Shown here one piece after another: positions 1 through 6,576 of a DNA stretch of 9,702 nt. The notes under the pieces were generated by a model. The model ran no database searches, was not told the DNA's origin, and saw nothing but the letters and a program-made list of their open reading frames with translations. Both the position numbers and the translations under genes were made by a program. The DNA comes from an uncultured Lachnospiraceae bacterium (GTDB lineage: Bacteria > Bacillota > Clostridia > Lachnospirales > Lachnospiraceae). The stretch lies in assembly GCA_947591115.1 (NCBI GenBank), contig CANQCX010000058.1, forward strand, positions 1 to 9,702, read 5' to 3'. Position 1 is the stretch's first letter; the number at the start of each line of letters is the position of its first letter.

Positions 1-152
1 AGGAGGCGGCGGATGCGCCTGCGCGTTATAACGGGCGGCTGAAGTGGAAAATCATTGGGAAAAACCAAAATGATGATAAAGATACCCTGTTTTATGTGGA
101 TTTGGAAACCGGAGCGGTAGCCAGCAGATTCAAGCCGGAGTATGGAGAATAA
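1..152 (+). CDS. C-terminal end of an unidentified protein (5' truncated by window edge)
   Basis: Only the last 49 codons are visible, read from position 3 to the TAA at 150-152. The tail is hydrophilic and rich in lysine and aspartate. It ends in a stretch reading LFYVDLETGAVASRF a few residues before the stop. A 'YVD..TG' turn like this is common in PepSY-like or other secreted and lipoprotein C-termini, but that resemblance is weak and I do not assign a family. The stop lies two bases before the start of the first permease gene, so the gene very probably belongs to the same operon as the ABC transporter. It could be an accessory lipoprotein or extracytoplasmic partner (inference). There are no membrane segments in the visible part. 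Confidence 0.7.
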   Translation, partial: EAADAPARYNGRLKWKIIGKNQNDDKDTLFYVDLETGAVASRFKPEYGE

Positions 153-154
153 GT

Positions 155-1051
155 ATGGAAAATCGAAGGAAATCAGGACGGTCGATCGGGATCAATGTAA
201 AAAGGATGTGTGCGGCTCCGGCTTTTTTCATTGCGGCGGCAGCAGTGTTTTTCATACTTTTGAGCGGATATGTCTATATTGACAGCTCCAATGGAAAGGC
301 CTACAGTATTTTTACGCTCCTGTTTACGCAGGAGAGGCGGCTTTTCATAGAAAAGGCAGGTCTTGTATCGCACGACATTGCATTAAGCGAAAGCAGGGGT
401 TCGCTATGGATGTTTGCGCCGATTGTTGCAGGACTTCCCTTTGTTGCTGTGCTTTGTTCCGGCAACGCGCATCACAGTACCCGATTTGAAATTTACCGGA
501 CGGGAAAAAACCGGTATCTGCTCGGCAGGTTATGCTCCGCAATGCTGGCCGGAGGCTTGCTGATGACACTGGGGCAGATATTGTATATCATCGTTGTTTA
601 TGCCGTAATGGGACTCCCAAGTCTGGACAGCAGTTATATGGCGGCGACTTATCAAAATGGCGCATGGAGCGGAAGCGTCTGTAAAACGTTCGGACTGGCG
701 GGAATGTTATTTCTCAAACTGCTGTCTTCTTTTTTGTATGGATGGATCTCGTCTTATTTTGTAGTGCTGTTTTCGGTTTTTATCCGAAACAAGTATTTGA
801 TCATCAGCATCCCTTTTATGATGAATTATATTTTGAACGGTTTACTCCAAAGCTGGATCAGCAAAGGGATGGATCCTTTATTTCGCTCTAAGGTTTTTCA
901 GGCGGTTGTTTTTCCTCAAAATATGCAGTCCGTCTTTTTGATGGAGGGAAAAGAAGCGGCGGCGGTCCTGCTGGTCAATCTTTGTCTGGCGGCGGGACTT
1001 TTCTTGGTGCATCGTATTGCTTTGGAAAGAAGGTGTGATTGTGGAGAATAA
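155..1051 (+). CDS. ABC-2-type transporter permease subunit (first of a pair)
   Basis: A 298-residue polytopic membrane protein with about six hydrophobic segments, at residues 20-40, 84-103, 125-152, 178-209, 214-233 and 266-287. A basic cytoplasmic N-terminus (NRRK) precedes helix 1. This size and helix count fit a permease half of an ABC-2-type exporter. Between helices 2 and 3 lies the short basic motif YRTGKNRYLLGRL (residues 114-126). A matching motif, RCGKQNWMIGQL, sits at the same place in the next gene, which suggests two related subunits forming a heterodimer. The start ATG has GGAG at 144-147, seven bases upstream. The gene begins two bases after the preceding stop and overlaps the next gene by 11 bases, so these genes are co-transcribed. 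Substrate unknown. The permease call comes from topology and the downstream ATPase, not from a diagnostic signature. Confidence 0.75.
   Translation: MENRRKSGRSIGINVKRMCAAPAFFIAAAAVFFILLSGYVYIDSSNGKAYSIFTLLFTQERRLFIEKAGLVSHDIALSESRGSLWMFAPIVAGLPFVAVLCSGNAHHSTRFEIYRTGKNRYLLGRLCSAMLAGGLLMTLGQILYIIVVYAVMGLPSLDSSYMAATYQNGAWSGSVCKTFGLAGMLFLKLLSSFLYGWISSYFVVLFSVFIRNKYLIISIPFMMNYILNGLLQSWISKGMDPLFRSKVFQAVVFPQNMQSVFLMEGKEAAAVLLVNLCLAAGLFLVHRIALERRCDCGE
1028..1033 (+). promoter_or_regulatory. Ribosome binding site that sets the GTG start of the second permease
   Basis: AGAAGG lies seven bases before the GTG at 1041. The alternative in-frame TTG at 1017 would add eight residues and lacks a comparable site at proper spacing, so the GTG is preferred. 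The site lies inside the end of the preceding gene, consistent with translational coupling. Confidence 0.55.
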
Positions 1052-1925
1052 CCGGAGTGCGTTCTCGTTGAAAAAATGCTTTCATATCGCCAAAGGCGAA
1101 TATGTAAAATGGATCTGCAATCCGAAACTGACGTTGTTTGCCATTATGTTTCTTTATATTTATGATGCAATGATTACCAAGATGGTACAGGCGGCAAATG
1201 ACCTGAATACAGAATTGATGGTGTTAGAACCGTTTATCGCAATTTGCAATTCTTCCCTGCTGCTGTTGGTGCTGCCGTCTGTTTATATCGGATTGATGGG
1301 GGATTTTCCGCGGTTAGACGGAAATTCCATGTTTTATCTTCAACGCTGCGGAAAGCAGAATTGGATGATCGGGCAGCTTTTGTTTTCTGTGTTCGCCTCT
1401 TTTACGTATCTGTTTTTGGTTTTTCTGGCCTCCGCAGGGAGCATTTTCTTTCGGTGTACCTATGAAAACCGATGGAGTGATGTCACGACAAAATATGTAA
1501 AATATTTTCCGGAGCAGTCGGAAAGTATGGTAGCGAAGCTGATCGACGGCAGGCTGTATAATAACCTGAAACCGGTTAGCGCATGTCTGCTGTCCTTTGC
1601 GCTGATGCTGCTTTTTCTCGTCCTTATCTCTATGATGCTGATGAGCGGATTTGTAATCGGAAAGCATGCGGCGGGAATCGCCGTTACCGCCGCCCTTGTG
1701 TGCATAGGGACGGCGATCGTTCAGTTTCGCAGCAGTTTTTACTGGCTGTTTCCGACGGCGCATGTTCTTTTGTGGACTCATTTTGATGAAATTTACAAAT
1801 ATCAGGTTTTTCCGATCGCCTGTTCGTTCCTATGTCTGCTGGTACTGATCGTGCTTTTTTACCTGATCAGTTTCTTGCGGATCGACCGGTACGATTTTTC
1901 TAAAATTGCGGATATGGAGGATTAG
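1041..1925 (+). CDS. ABC-2-type transporter permease subunit (second of a pair)
   Basis: With the GTG start at 1041 this is a 294-residue membrane protein with about six helices, at residues 29-47, 68-87, 110-137, 178-205, 209-226 and 257-279. A hydrophilic extracytoplasmic-type loop of about 40 residues lies between helices 3 and 4. The motif RCGKQNWMIGQL at residues 102-113, just before helix 3, parallels the motif in the first permease. That supports a paralogous pair that would dimerise and couple to the ATPase encoded downstream. The start codon lies inside the preceding gene (11-base overlap), and AGAAGG at 1028-1033 is well placed for it. The C-terminus is short and acidic (DMED). No substrate can be read from the sequence, and the ABC-2 assignment is by topology and context. 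Confidence 0.72.
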   Translation: MENNRSAFSLKKCFHIAKGEYVKWICNPKLTLFAIMFLYIYDAMITKMVQAANDLNTELMVLEPFIAICNSSLLLLVLPSVYIGLMGDFPRLDGNSMFYLQRCGKQNWMIGQLLFSVFASFTYLFLVFLASAGSIFFRCTYENRWSDVTTKYVKYFPEQSESMVAKLIDGRLYNNLKPVSACLLSFALMLLFLVLISMMLMSGFVIGKHAAGIAVTAALVCIGTAIVQFRSSFYWLFPTAHVLLWTHFDEIYKYQVFPIACSFLCLLVLIVLFYLISFLRIDRYDFSKIADMED

Positions 1926-2056
1926 CGGTATGAACGGTGCATAGGAACAGCGCGTATGGTGGGCGTTGTGTTGGTTGAACGATATAACTTTGGCTATACA
2001 CAGATGACCTAACTGAAAAACATTCCAAAGAAGACAGGTAGGAGGAAAAGAGAAAG
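1926..2056 (+). other. 131-base gap between permease and ATPase genes, no clear signal
   Basis: No hairpin followed by a T-run is visible, so permease transcripts probably continue into the ATPase gene. TATACA at 1995-2000 could be a -10 box, but the only upstream match at 18-base spacing is TTGGTT at 1971-1976, a poor -35. AGGAGG at 2040-2045 is the ribosome binding site of the ATPase gene, with an 11-base spacing that is somewhat long. Confidence 0.4.
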
Positions 2057-2710
2057 ATGCCGGATCGTCTGCAGACAGAAATCAGCATTCAGGATGTGAA
2101 TCTTGTAATTGAAAAAACAACTATTTTAAGCGGAATTTCCATGGAAATGGAAAAGGGAAAAATCTATGGACTGATCGGAAGGAACGGTTCCGGAAAAACA
2201 ATGCTTATGAAATGCATTTGCGGCTTTGTCCGACCGACCGGCGGAGAGATCCGCGTACAGGGAAAGCTTGTCGGTACCGAGGTGGATTTTCCGGAAAATA
2301 TCGGGATCATTATTGAAAATCCGGGATTTATTCCGTATTACAGCGGGATGAACAATCTAAAAATGCTTGCGGGACTGAACCGCAGGATCACAAAGGAGCA
2401 GATTGCAGATACCATGCGGCTGGTCGGTCTGGATCCGGAGCTCAAGCGTCATGTCGGCAAGTATTCTCTCGGAATGAGGCAGCGGCTGGGAATAGCACAG
2501 GCGATCATGGAAGATCCGGACATTCTGGTTTTGGATGAACCGATGAACGGATTGGACAAAGAGGGAGTCGCGGATATCAGAAAGATTTTTCTGCAGTTAA
2601 AGGAGCAGAAAAAGACAATGCTGATCGCAAGCCATAATGCGGATGATATCGAGGTATTGTGCGATCATGTATGGGAAATGGAAAAAGGCGCTGCGGTCAA
2701 TCTCAAATAG
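2057..2710 (+). CDS. ABC transporter ATP-binding protein
   Basis: A 217-residue cytoplasmic nucleotide-binding subunit with every expected motif. Walker A is GRNGSGKT at residues 41-48 and the signature is SLGMRQ at 137-142. Walker B is DILVLDEP at 155-162, with catalytic Glu161. The D-loop is NGLD at 164-167 and the switch histidine is His193. The usual Q-loop glutamine seems to be Glu87 (IENPG), a substitution also common in BcrA/DrrA-like exporter ATPases (family knowledge). The protein ends soon after the H-loop and lacks the C-terminal extension of many of those relatives. It would hydrolyse ATP to drive the two upstream permeases. AGGAGG at 2040-2045 precedes the ATG by 11 bases. No gene follows on the same transcript before the pheS promoter. 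Substrate unknown. Confidence 0.92.
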   Translation: MPDRLQTEISIQDVNLVIEKTTILSGISMEMEKGKIYGLIGRNGSGKTMLMKCICGFVRPTGGEIRVQGKLVGTEVDFPENIGIIIENPGFIPYYSGMNNLKMLAGLNRRITKEQIADTMRLVGLDPELKRHVGKYSLGMRQRLGIAQAIMEDPDILVLDEPMNGLDKEGVADIRKIFLQLKEQKKTMLIASHNADDIEVLCDHVWEMEKGAAVNLK

Positions 2711-2752
2711 CCGGAGGCTGTTACAAAAAATAAGAAAATGAGAAAAAGAATC

Positions 2753-2781
2753 TTGATGTTTTTTTCCCCCTGTGCTACAAT
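2753..2781 (+). promoter_or_regulatory. Sigma-A promoter for the pheS T-box transcript
   Basis: TTGATG (2753-2758) and TACAAT (2776-2781) are separated by exactly 17 bases. The -10 is preceded by TGC, giving an extended -10. The spacer contains a run of seven T and five C. Transcription should start near 2787-2789, just ahead of the T-box stem I sequence. Confidence 0.8.
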
Positions 2782-2786
2782 AGGCG

Positions 2787-3048
2787 CTATGGAAAAGGCG
2801 ATGAATGTGTGTGCATGGCACGAGTAGGACATGCGGCGGCTGACAGAGAGAAGAAGCGGACGGCTGAGAGCTTCTTTCGGAGAGGTGCATGGACCGAATT
2901 TCGCACAGGAGCTGCGCGGATGAAACAATAGTAGTCCGCGACGGGGATCTGCACGTTACGCAGAAATGAGGCGTCCACAGCAGCAGCGTGGGAATCAGGG
3001 TGGTATCGCGGATTATGTCCGTCCCTAGAGATAGGGACGGACTTTTTT
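2787..3048 (+). promoter_or_regulatory. T-box leader (tRNA-Phe responsive) controlling pheS-pheT-queA
   Basis: Stem I has AGTA (2823-2826) facing GAA (2896-2898), the loop-E arrangement of T-box specifier loops, with CATGC/GCATG pairing directly above it. TTC at 2900-2902, a phenylalanine codon, follows the GAA and is the likely specifier. A distal hairpin pairs 2850-2857 with 2870-2877. CGCGGA/TCCGCG (2915-2920 with 2935-2940) and CTGC/GCAG (2949-2952 with 2960-2963) give further stems. The antiterminator forms from AGGG (2997-3000) with CCCT (3023-3026) and GCGGA (3008-3012) with TCCGT (3018-3022), leaving the seven-base bulge TGGTATC (3001-3007). TGGT can pair with an ACCA tRNA end, as expected for tRNA-Phe with discriminator A. 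Uncharged tRNA-Phe should stabilise the antiterminator and allow transcription of the synthetase genes. Pairings were derived by eye. Confidence 0.93.
3017..3048 (+). terminator. Regulated intrinsic terminator of the T-box leader
   Basis: A perfect 10-bp stem (3017-3026 with 3033-3042), a six-base loop AGAGAT and six T at 3043-3048. Its 5' arm contains the TCCGT and CCCT needed by the antiterminator, so the two structures exclude each other. This is the standard T-box attenuation switch. Confidence 0.93.
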
Positions 3049-3068
3049 GTACCTCATGGTACAAAAAA
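3043..3068 (+). other. Extra perfect hairpin built on the terminator U-tract
   Basis: TTTTTTGTACC (3043-3053) and GGTACAAAAAA (3058-3068) form an 11-bp perfect stem around a TCAT loop. The stem uses the terminator's own T-run as its 5' arm. In transcripts that read through, it would fold just upstream of the pheS ribosome binding site at 3095-3098. The inverted repeat is read directly from the sequence; a role is unproven. It could protect or mark the 5' end of processed mRNA, or have no function. Confidence 0.6.
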
Positions 3069-3105
3069 TTTATTATGATTCACAAATTGCAAAAGGAGAC
3101 AGAAT

Positions 3106-4125
3106 ATGAAAGAAAAGTTGCAAAAAATCAGGGAAAATGCCATGCAGGAAATACAGGCCTCCGACGGTCTGGCAAAACTGAATGACGTGCGTGTTGCTTT
3201 TCTCGGGAAAAAGGGCGAGCTGACGGCTGTTCTTAAGAGTATGAAGGAGGTTGCTCCGGAAGATCGTCCGCAGGTCGGTCAGTGGGTAAACGAAACCAGA
3301 GCCGCGATTGAGAAAATGCTGGAGGAGACGAAGGCGCGTCTGGAAGCGGCGGAGCTGGAAGCAAAACTAAAACATGAAGTCATTGACGTTACGCTTCCGG
3401 CAAAGCGCAGCAAACTGGGACACAGCCATCCGAATGCCGTTGTTTTGGATGAAGTGGAGCGCATCTTTGTCGGAATGGGTTATGAAGTGGTGGAAGGTCC
3501 GGAAGTGGAATACGATTACTACAACTTTGAAGCGCTGAACATTCCGGCGAACCATCCGGCAAAGGATGAGCAGGACACGTTTTATATCAACGACAAGATT
3601 CTGCTCCGTACGCAGACTTCTCCGGTGCAGGTACGCGTAATGGAGTCAAAGAAGCCGCCGATCCGAATGATCGCGCCGGGACGCGTGTTCCGCGCGGATG
3701 AGGTGGATGCGACGCATTCGCCGTCGTTTCATCAGATCGAGGGAATGGTAATTGACAAAAACATTACGTTTGCGGATTTAAAGGGAACGCTTGGCGAATT
3801 CGTAAGAAAGCTGTTTGGAAGCAATACCAAAGTCAAGTTCCGCCCGCATCATTTTCCGTTTACCGAACCGTCCGCAGAAATGGATGTTTCCTGCTTTAAG
3901 TGCGGAGGGAAGGGCTGCCGTTTCTGTAAAGGCTCCGGCTGGATTGAGATTTTAGGCTGCGGAATGATTCATCCGAAGGTATTGAAGATGAGCGGGATCG
4001 ATCCTCAGGAATATTCCGGTTTTGCCTTCGGCGTCGGCTTGGAGCGCATTACGCTGTTAAAATACGAGATCGACGATATGCGTCTGCTCTATGAGAATGA
4101 CGACCGTTTCTTAAGCCAGTTCTAA
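3106..4125 (+). CDS. pheS: Phenylalanine--tRNA ligase alpha subunit
   Basis: A 339-residue class II aminoacyl-tRNA synthetase subunit. With PheT it forms the cytoplasmic alpha2-beta2 enzyme that charges tRNA-Phe. Residues 1-90 are charged and helical, matching the coiled-coil tRNA-binding arm. The catalytic core follows: motif 2 around FRADEVDATHSPSFHQIEG (195-213) and motif 3 GVGLERI (309-315). Ala307 in GFAFG corresponds to the residue that sets phenylalanine-pocket size in the E. coli enzyme. Cysteines 263, 266, 271 and 274 form a CxxC-x4-CxxC insertion absent from E. coli PheS but found in many Firmicute enzymes (family knowledge), probably binding zinc. GGAG at 3095-3098 lies seven bases before the ATG. 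The gene follows the T-box leader, and pheT begins 20 bases after its stop. Confidence 0.97.
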   Translation: MKEKLQKIRENAMQEIQASDGLAKLNDVRVAFLGKKGELTAVLKSMKEVAPEDRPQVGQWVNETRAAIEKMLEETKARLEAAELEAKLKHEVIDVTLPAKRSKLGHSHPNAVVLDEVERIFVGMGYEVVEGPEVEYDYYNFEALNIPANHPAKDEQDTFYINDKILLRTQTSPVQVRVMESKKPPIRMIAPGRVFRADEVDATHSPSFHQIEGMVIDKNITFADLKGTLGEFVRKLFGSNTKVKFRPHHFPFTEPSAEMDVSCFKCGGKGCRFCKGSGWIEILGCGMIHPKVLKMSGIDPQEYSGFAFGVGLERITLLKYEIDDMRLLYENDDRFLSQF

Positions 4126-4145
4126 AAAGTGTAAAGGAGATTAAC

Positions 4146-6566
4146 ATGAATACTTCATTAAAATGGATCAAATCATTCGTGCCGGGACTGGATTGTACCG
4201 CACAGGAATATACAGATGCAATGACTCTTTCCGGCTCTAAGGTAGAAGGGTTTCAAAAAATGGATCAGGACCTTGATAAAATTGTCATCGGTCAGATCAA
4301 AAAAATTGAGCCGCATCCGGATGCGGATAAGCTGGTCGTTTGTCAGGTCGATATCGGAAAAGAAGCGCCGATTCAGATCGTAACCGGAGCGCCGAACGTA
4401 TCCGAGGGAGCAAAGGTGCCGGTGGTTCTGGATGGCGGACGCGTCGCGGGCGGTCATGACGGAAGCCTGACGCCCGGCGGAATCAAGATCAAAAAAGGAA
4501 AACTGCGCGGGGTAGAATCCGACGGTATGATGTGTTCGATTGAAGAACTTGGTTCAAACCGCGATATGTTTCCGGATGCGCCGGAGGACGGTCTGTACAT
4601 CTTAGACGAAGACGCGCCGGTAGGAACCGATGCGGCTGCGTATCTCGGACTGGACGACGTGGTAGTGGAATATGAGATTACGTCCAATCGGGTGGATTGT
4701 TTTTCCGTACTCGGGATCGCAAGAGAAGCGGCAGCGACGTTTGATAAGGAATTTGTGCCTCCGGTGGTCAAAGAGACCGGAAATCAGGAGGATGTCAACG
4801 ATTATGTGAAAGTAACCGTAAAAGACGCCGGCCTCTGTCCGCGTTATACGGCAAGGGTGGTTAAAAACGTAAAGTTTGCGCCGTCGCCGAAATGGATGCA
4901 GGAGAGGCTGCGTTCGCATGGAATCCGTCCGATCAACAATCTGGTAGACATTACCAATTACGTAATGGAGGAATACGGACAGCCGATGCATGCTTACGAT
5001 CTGGACACCATTGCCGGAAAAGAAATCGTCGTCCGCAGAGCCGGAAAGAATGAAAAATTTACGACGCTGGACGGACAGGAGCGCACGATGGACGATTCGG
5101 TTCTGATGATCTGCGACGCCGAAAAAGCGGTCGGGATCGCCGGTATCATGGGCGGCGAAAACTCCATGATTACCGAGGACGTCCACAATATGCTGTTTGA
5201 GGCCGCATGCTTTGACGGAACCAATATCCGTTTGTCCGGTAAAAAGATCGGACTCCGTACGGACGCTTCCGCAAAATTTGAAAAAGGTCTGGATCCGAAT
5301 CTGGCGATGGAGGCGATGAACCGCGCCTGCCAACTGGTAGAGGAGCTGGGCGCGGGCGAGGTCGTTGGCGGCGCCATCGATGTCTATCCGCAGAAAAAAG
5401 AGGGCATCCGTCTTCCGTTTGAACCGGAAAAGTACAACCGTCTGCTGGGAACGCAGATCCCGAAAGAGGATATGCTGGCATGGTTTGCCAAACTGGAATT
5501 GGGTTATGATGCTAAGAGTGGGGAACTGCTGATCCCGTCATGGAGGCAGGATCTTTTGTGCGATGCGGATCTTGCAGAGGAAGCTGCGCGTTTCTTCGGA
5601 TATGACAATATACCGGTATCGCTGCCGAGCGGAGAGGCAACGGCGGGCGGCAAAACGATCAAGCTCCGCATGGAGGATCTGGCGAGAACGGTGGCGGAAT
5701 TCTGCGGATTTTCACAGGCGATGACCTATTCCTTTGAAAGTCCGAAGGTATTTGACCGTCTTTTGATTCCAAAGGATTCTCCGCTGCGGAAGACCATTGT
5801 GATCTCCAACCCGCTGGGCGAGGACTATTCCATTATGCGGACGCTTCCGCTCAACGGAATGCTGACCTCGTTATCCACCAATTTCGGGCGCAGGAACAAA
5901 AATGTGCGTCTGTATGAACTGGCAAATATCTATCTTCCGAAACAGCTTCCGCTTACAGAGCTGCCAGAGGAGCGGACGCAGCTCACGTTTGGCATGTACG
6001 GAGACGGGGATTTCTTTACCATGAAAGGCGTGGTGGAAGAATTTTTGTATAAAGCGGGACTCCGCAAAAAACCGGAATACGATCCGTCTGCAGAGCTTGC
6101 CTTCTTCCATCCGGGACGGAAGGCGCAGATCCGGTATGAAGGAACGGCAATCGGTTATATCGGCGAGATTCATCCGACGGTAGCGGCAAATTATGCGATC
6201 AAAGACCGCGTTTATGCGGCAGTCATCGATATGCCAAAAATCATCGAACGCGCTTCGTTTGACTTTAAGTATGAAGGGATTACCAATTTTCCGGTATCGA
6301 CGAGGGATCTGTCTATGGTCGTTCCGAAAACCATACTGGTAGGAGACATTGAAAAAGTCTTTGACGTACGGGGCGGAAAATATTTGGAAAGCTACGAATT
6401 GTTTGACATTTATGAGGGCGAGCAGATTCAGAGCGGCTTTAAATCGGTTGCGTACTCCTTAAAATTCCGCGGAAAAGAAAAGAATCTGGAAGAAAACGAC
6501 ATTACGGGAGCGATGAAGAAGATTTTAAACGGACTGGAAGAGCTTGGAATCGAGCTTCGTGCATAA
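4146..6566 (+). CDS. pheT: Phenylalanine--tRNA ligase beta subunit
   Basis: An 806-residue protein of full family length. The domain order is standard. An EMAP-II-like tRNA-binding domain spans about 44-155 (IEPHPDADKL). The B3/B4 editing domain spans about 215-395, with MHAYD (281-285) and MGGE (335-338), the regions that in characterised enzymes line the site hydrolysing mischarged Tyr-tRNA-Phe. The B5 domain spans about 415-490 (LAEEAARFFGYDN). A catalytic-like core follows to about 700, and the C-terminal anticodon-binding FDX-ACB domain spans 713-806 (NFPVSTRDLSMVVP). The ATG has GGAG at 4136-4139, six bases upstream, and lies 20 bases after the pheS stop, so the two are co-transcribed under the Phe T-box. 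No frameshift or missing motif is seen. Confidence 0.97.
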   Translation: MNTSLKWIKSFVPGLDCTAQEYTDAMTLSGSKVEGFQKMDQDLDKIVIGQIKKIEPHPDADKLVVCQVDIGKEAPIQIVTGAPNVSEGAKVPVVLDGGRVAGGHDGSLTPGGIKIKKGKLRGVESDGMMCSIEELGSNRDMFPDAPEDGLYILDEDAPVGTDAAAYLGLDDVVVEYEITSNRVDCFSVLGIAREAAATFDKEFVPPVVKETGNQEDVNDYVKVTVKDAGLCPRYTARVVKNVKFAPSPKWMQERLRSHGIRPINNLVDITNYVMEEYGQPMHAYDLDTIAGKEIVVRRAGKNEKFTTLDGQERTMDDSVLMICDAEKAVGIAGIMGGENSMITEDVHNMLFEAACFDGTNIRLSGKKIGLRTDASAKFEKGLDPNLAMEAMNRACQLVEELGAGEVVGGAIDVYPQKKEGIRLPFEPEKYNRLLGTQIPKEDMLAWFAKLELGYDAKSGELLIPSWRQDLLCDADLAEEAARFFGYDNIPVSLPSGEATAGGKTIKLRMEDLARTVAEFCGFSQAMTYSFESPKVFDRLLIPKDSPLRKTIVISNPLGEDYSIMRTLPLNGMLTSLSTNFGRRNKNVRLYELANIYLPKQLPLTELPEERTQLTFGMYGDGDFFTMKGVVEEFLYKAGLRKKPEYDPSAELAFFHPGRKAQIRYEGTAIGYIGEIHPTVAANYAIKDRVYAAVIDMPKIIERASFDFKYEGITNFPVSTRDLSMVVPKTILVGDIEKVFDVRGGKYLESYELFDIYEGEQIQSGFKSVAYSLKFRGKEKNLEENDITGAMKKILNGLEELGIELRA

Positions 6567-6570
6567 GGGA
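6565..6570 (+). promoter_or_regulatory. Ribosome binding site that sets the queA start
   Basis: AAGGGA overlaps the pheT stop codon and sits six bases before the ATG at 6577. This favours that ATG over the in-frame TTG at 6544, which would add 11 residues inside pheT. Confidence 0.6.
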
Positions 6571-6576
6571 AAAGCA

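Noticed and set aside
1017..1925. Longer form of the second permease starting at TTG 1017
   Set aside because: The GTG at 1041 has AGAAGG at good spacing and the normal short operon overlap; the longer form would overlap the first permease by 35 bases.
1956..2012. 18-codon small open frame in the gap between permease and ATPase
   Set aside because: No proper ribosome binding site and no feature suggesting a leader peptide; expected by chance.
2597..3064. 155-codon minus-strand open frame across the pheS leader
   Set aside because: It runs opposite the ATPase end, the promoter and the T-box structure, which fully explain the sequence; the protein shows no family pattern.
4602..5333. 243-codon minus-strand open frame
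   Set aside because: It lies wholly inside pheT, has no ribosome binding site or recognisable motif, and its composition (rich in R, H, F) is typical of a shadow frame opposite a strong coding region.
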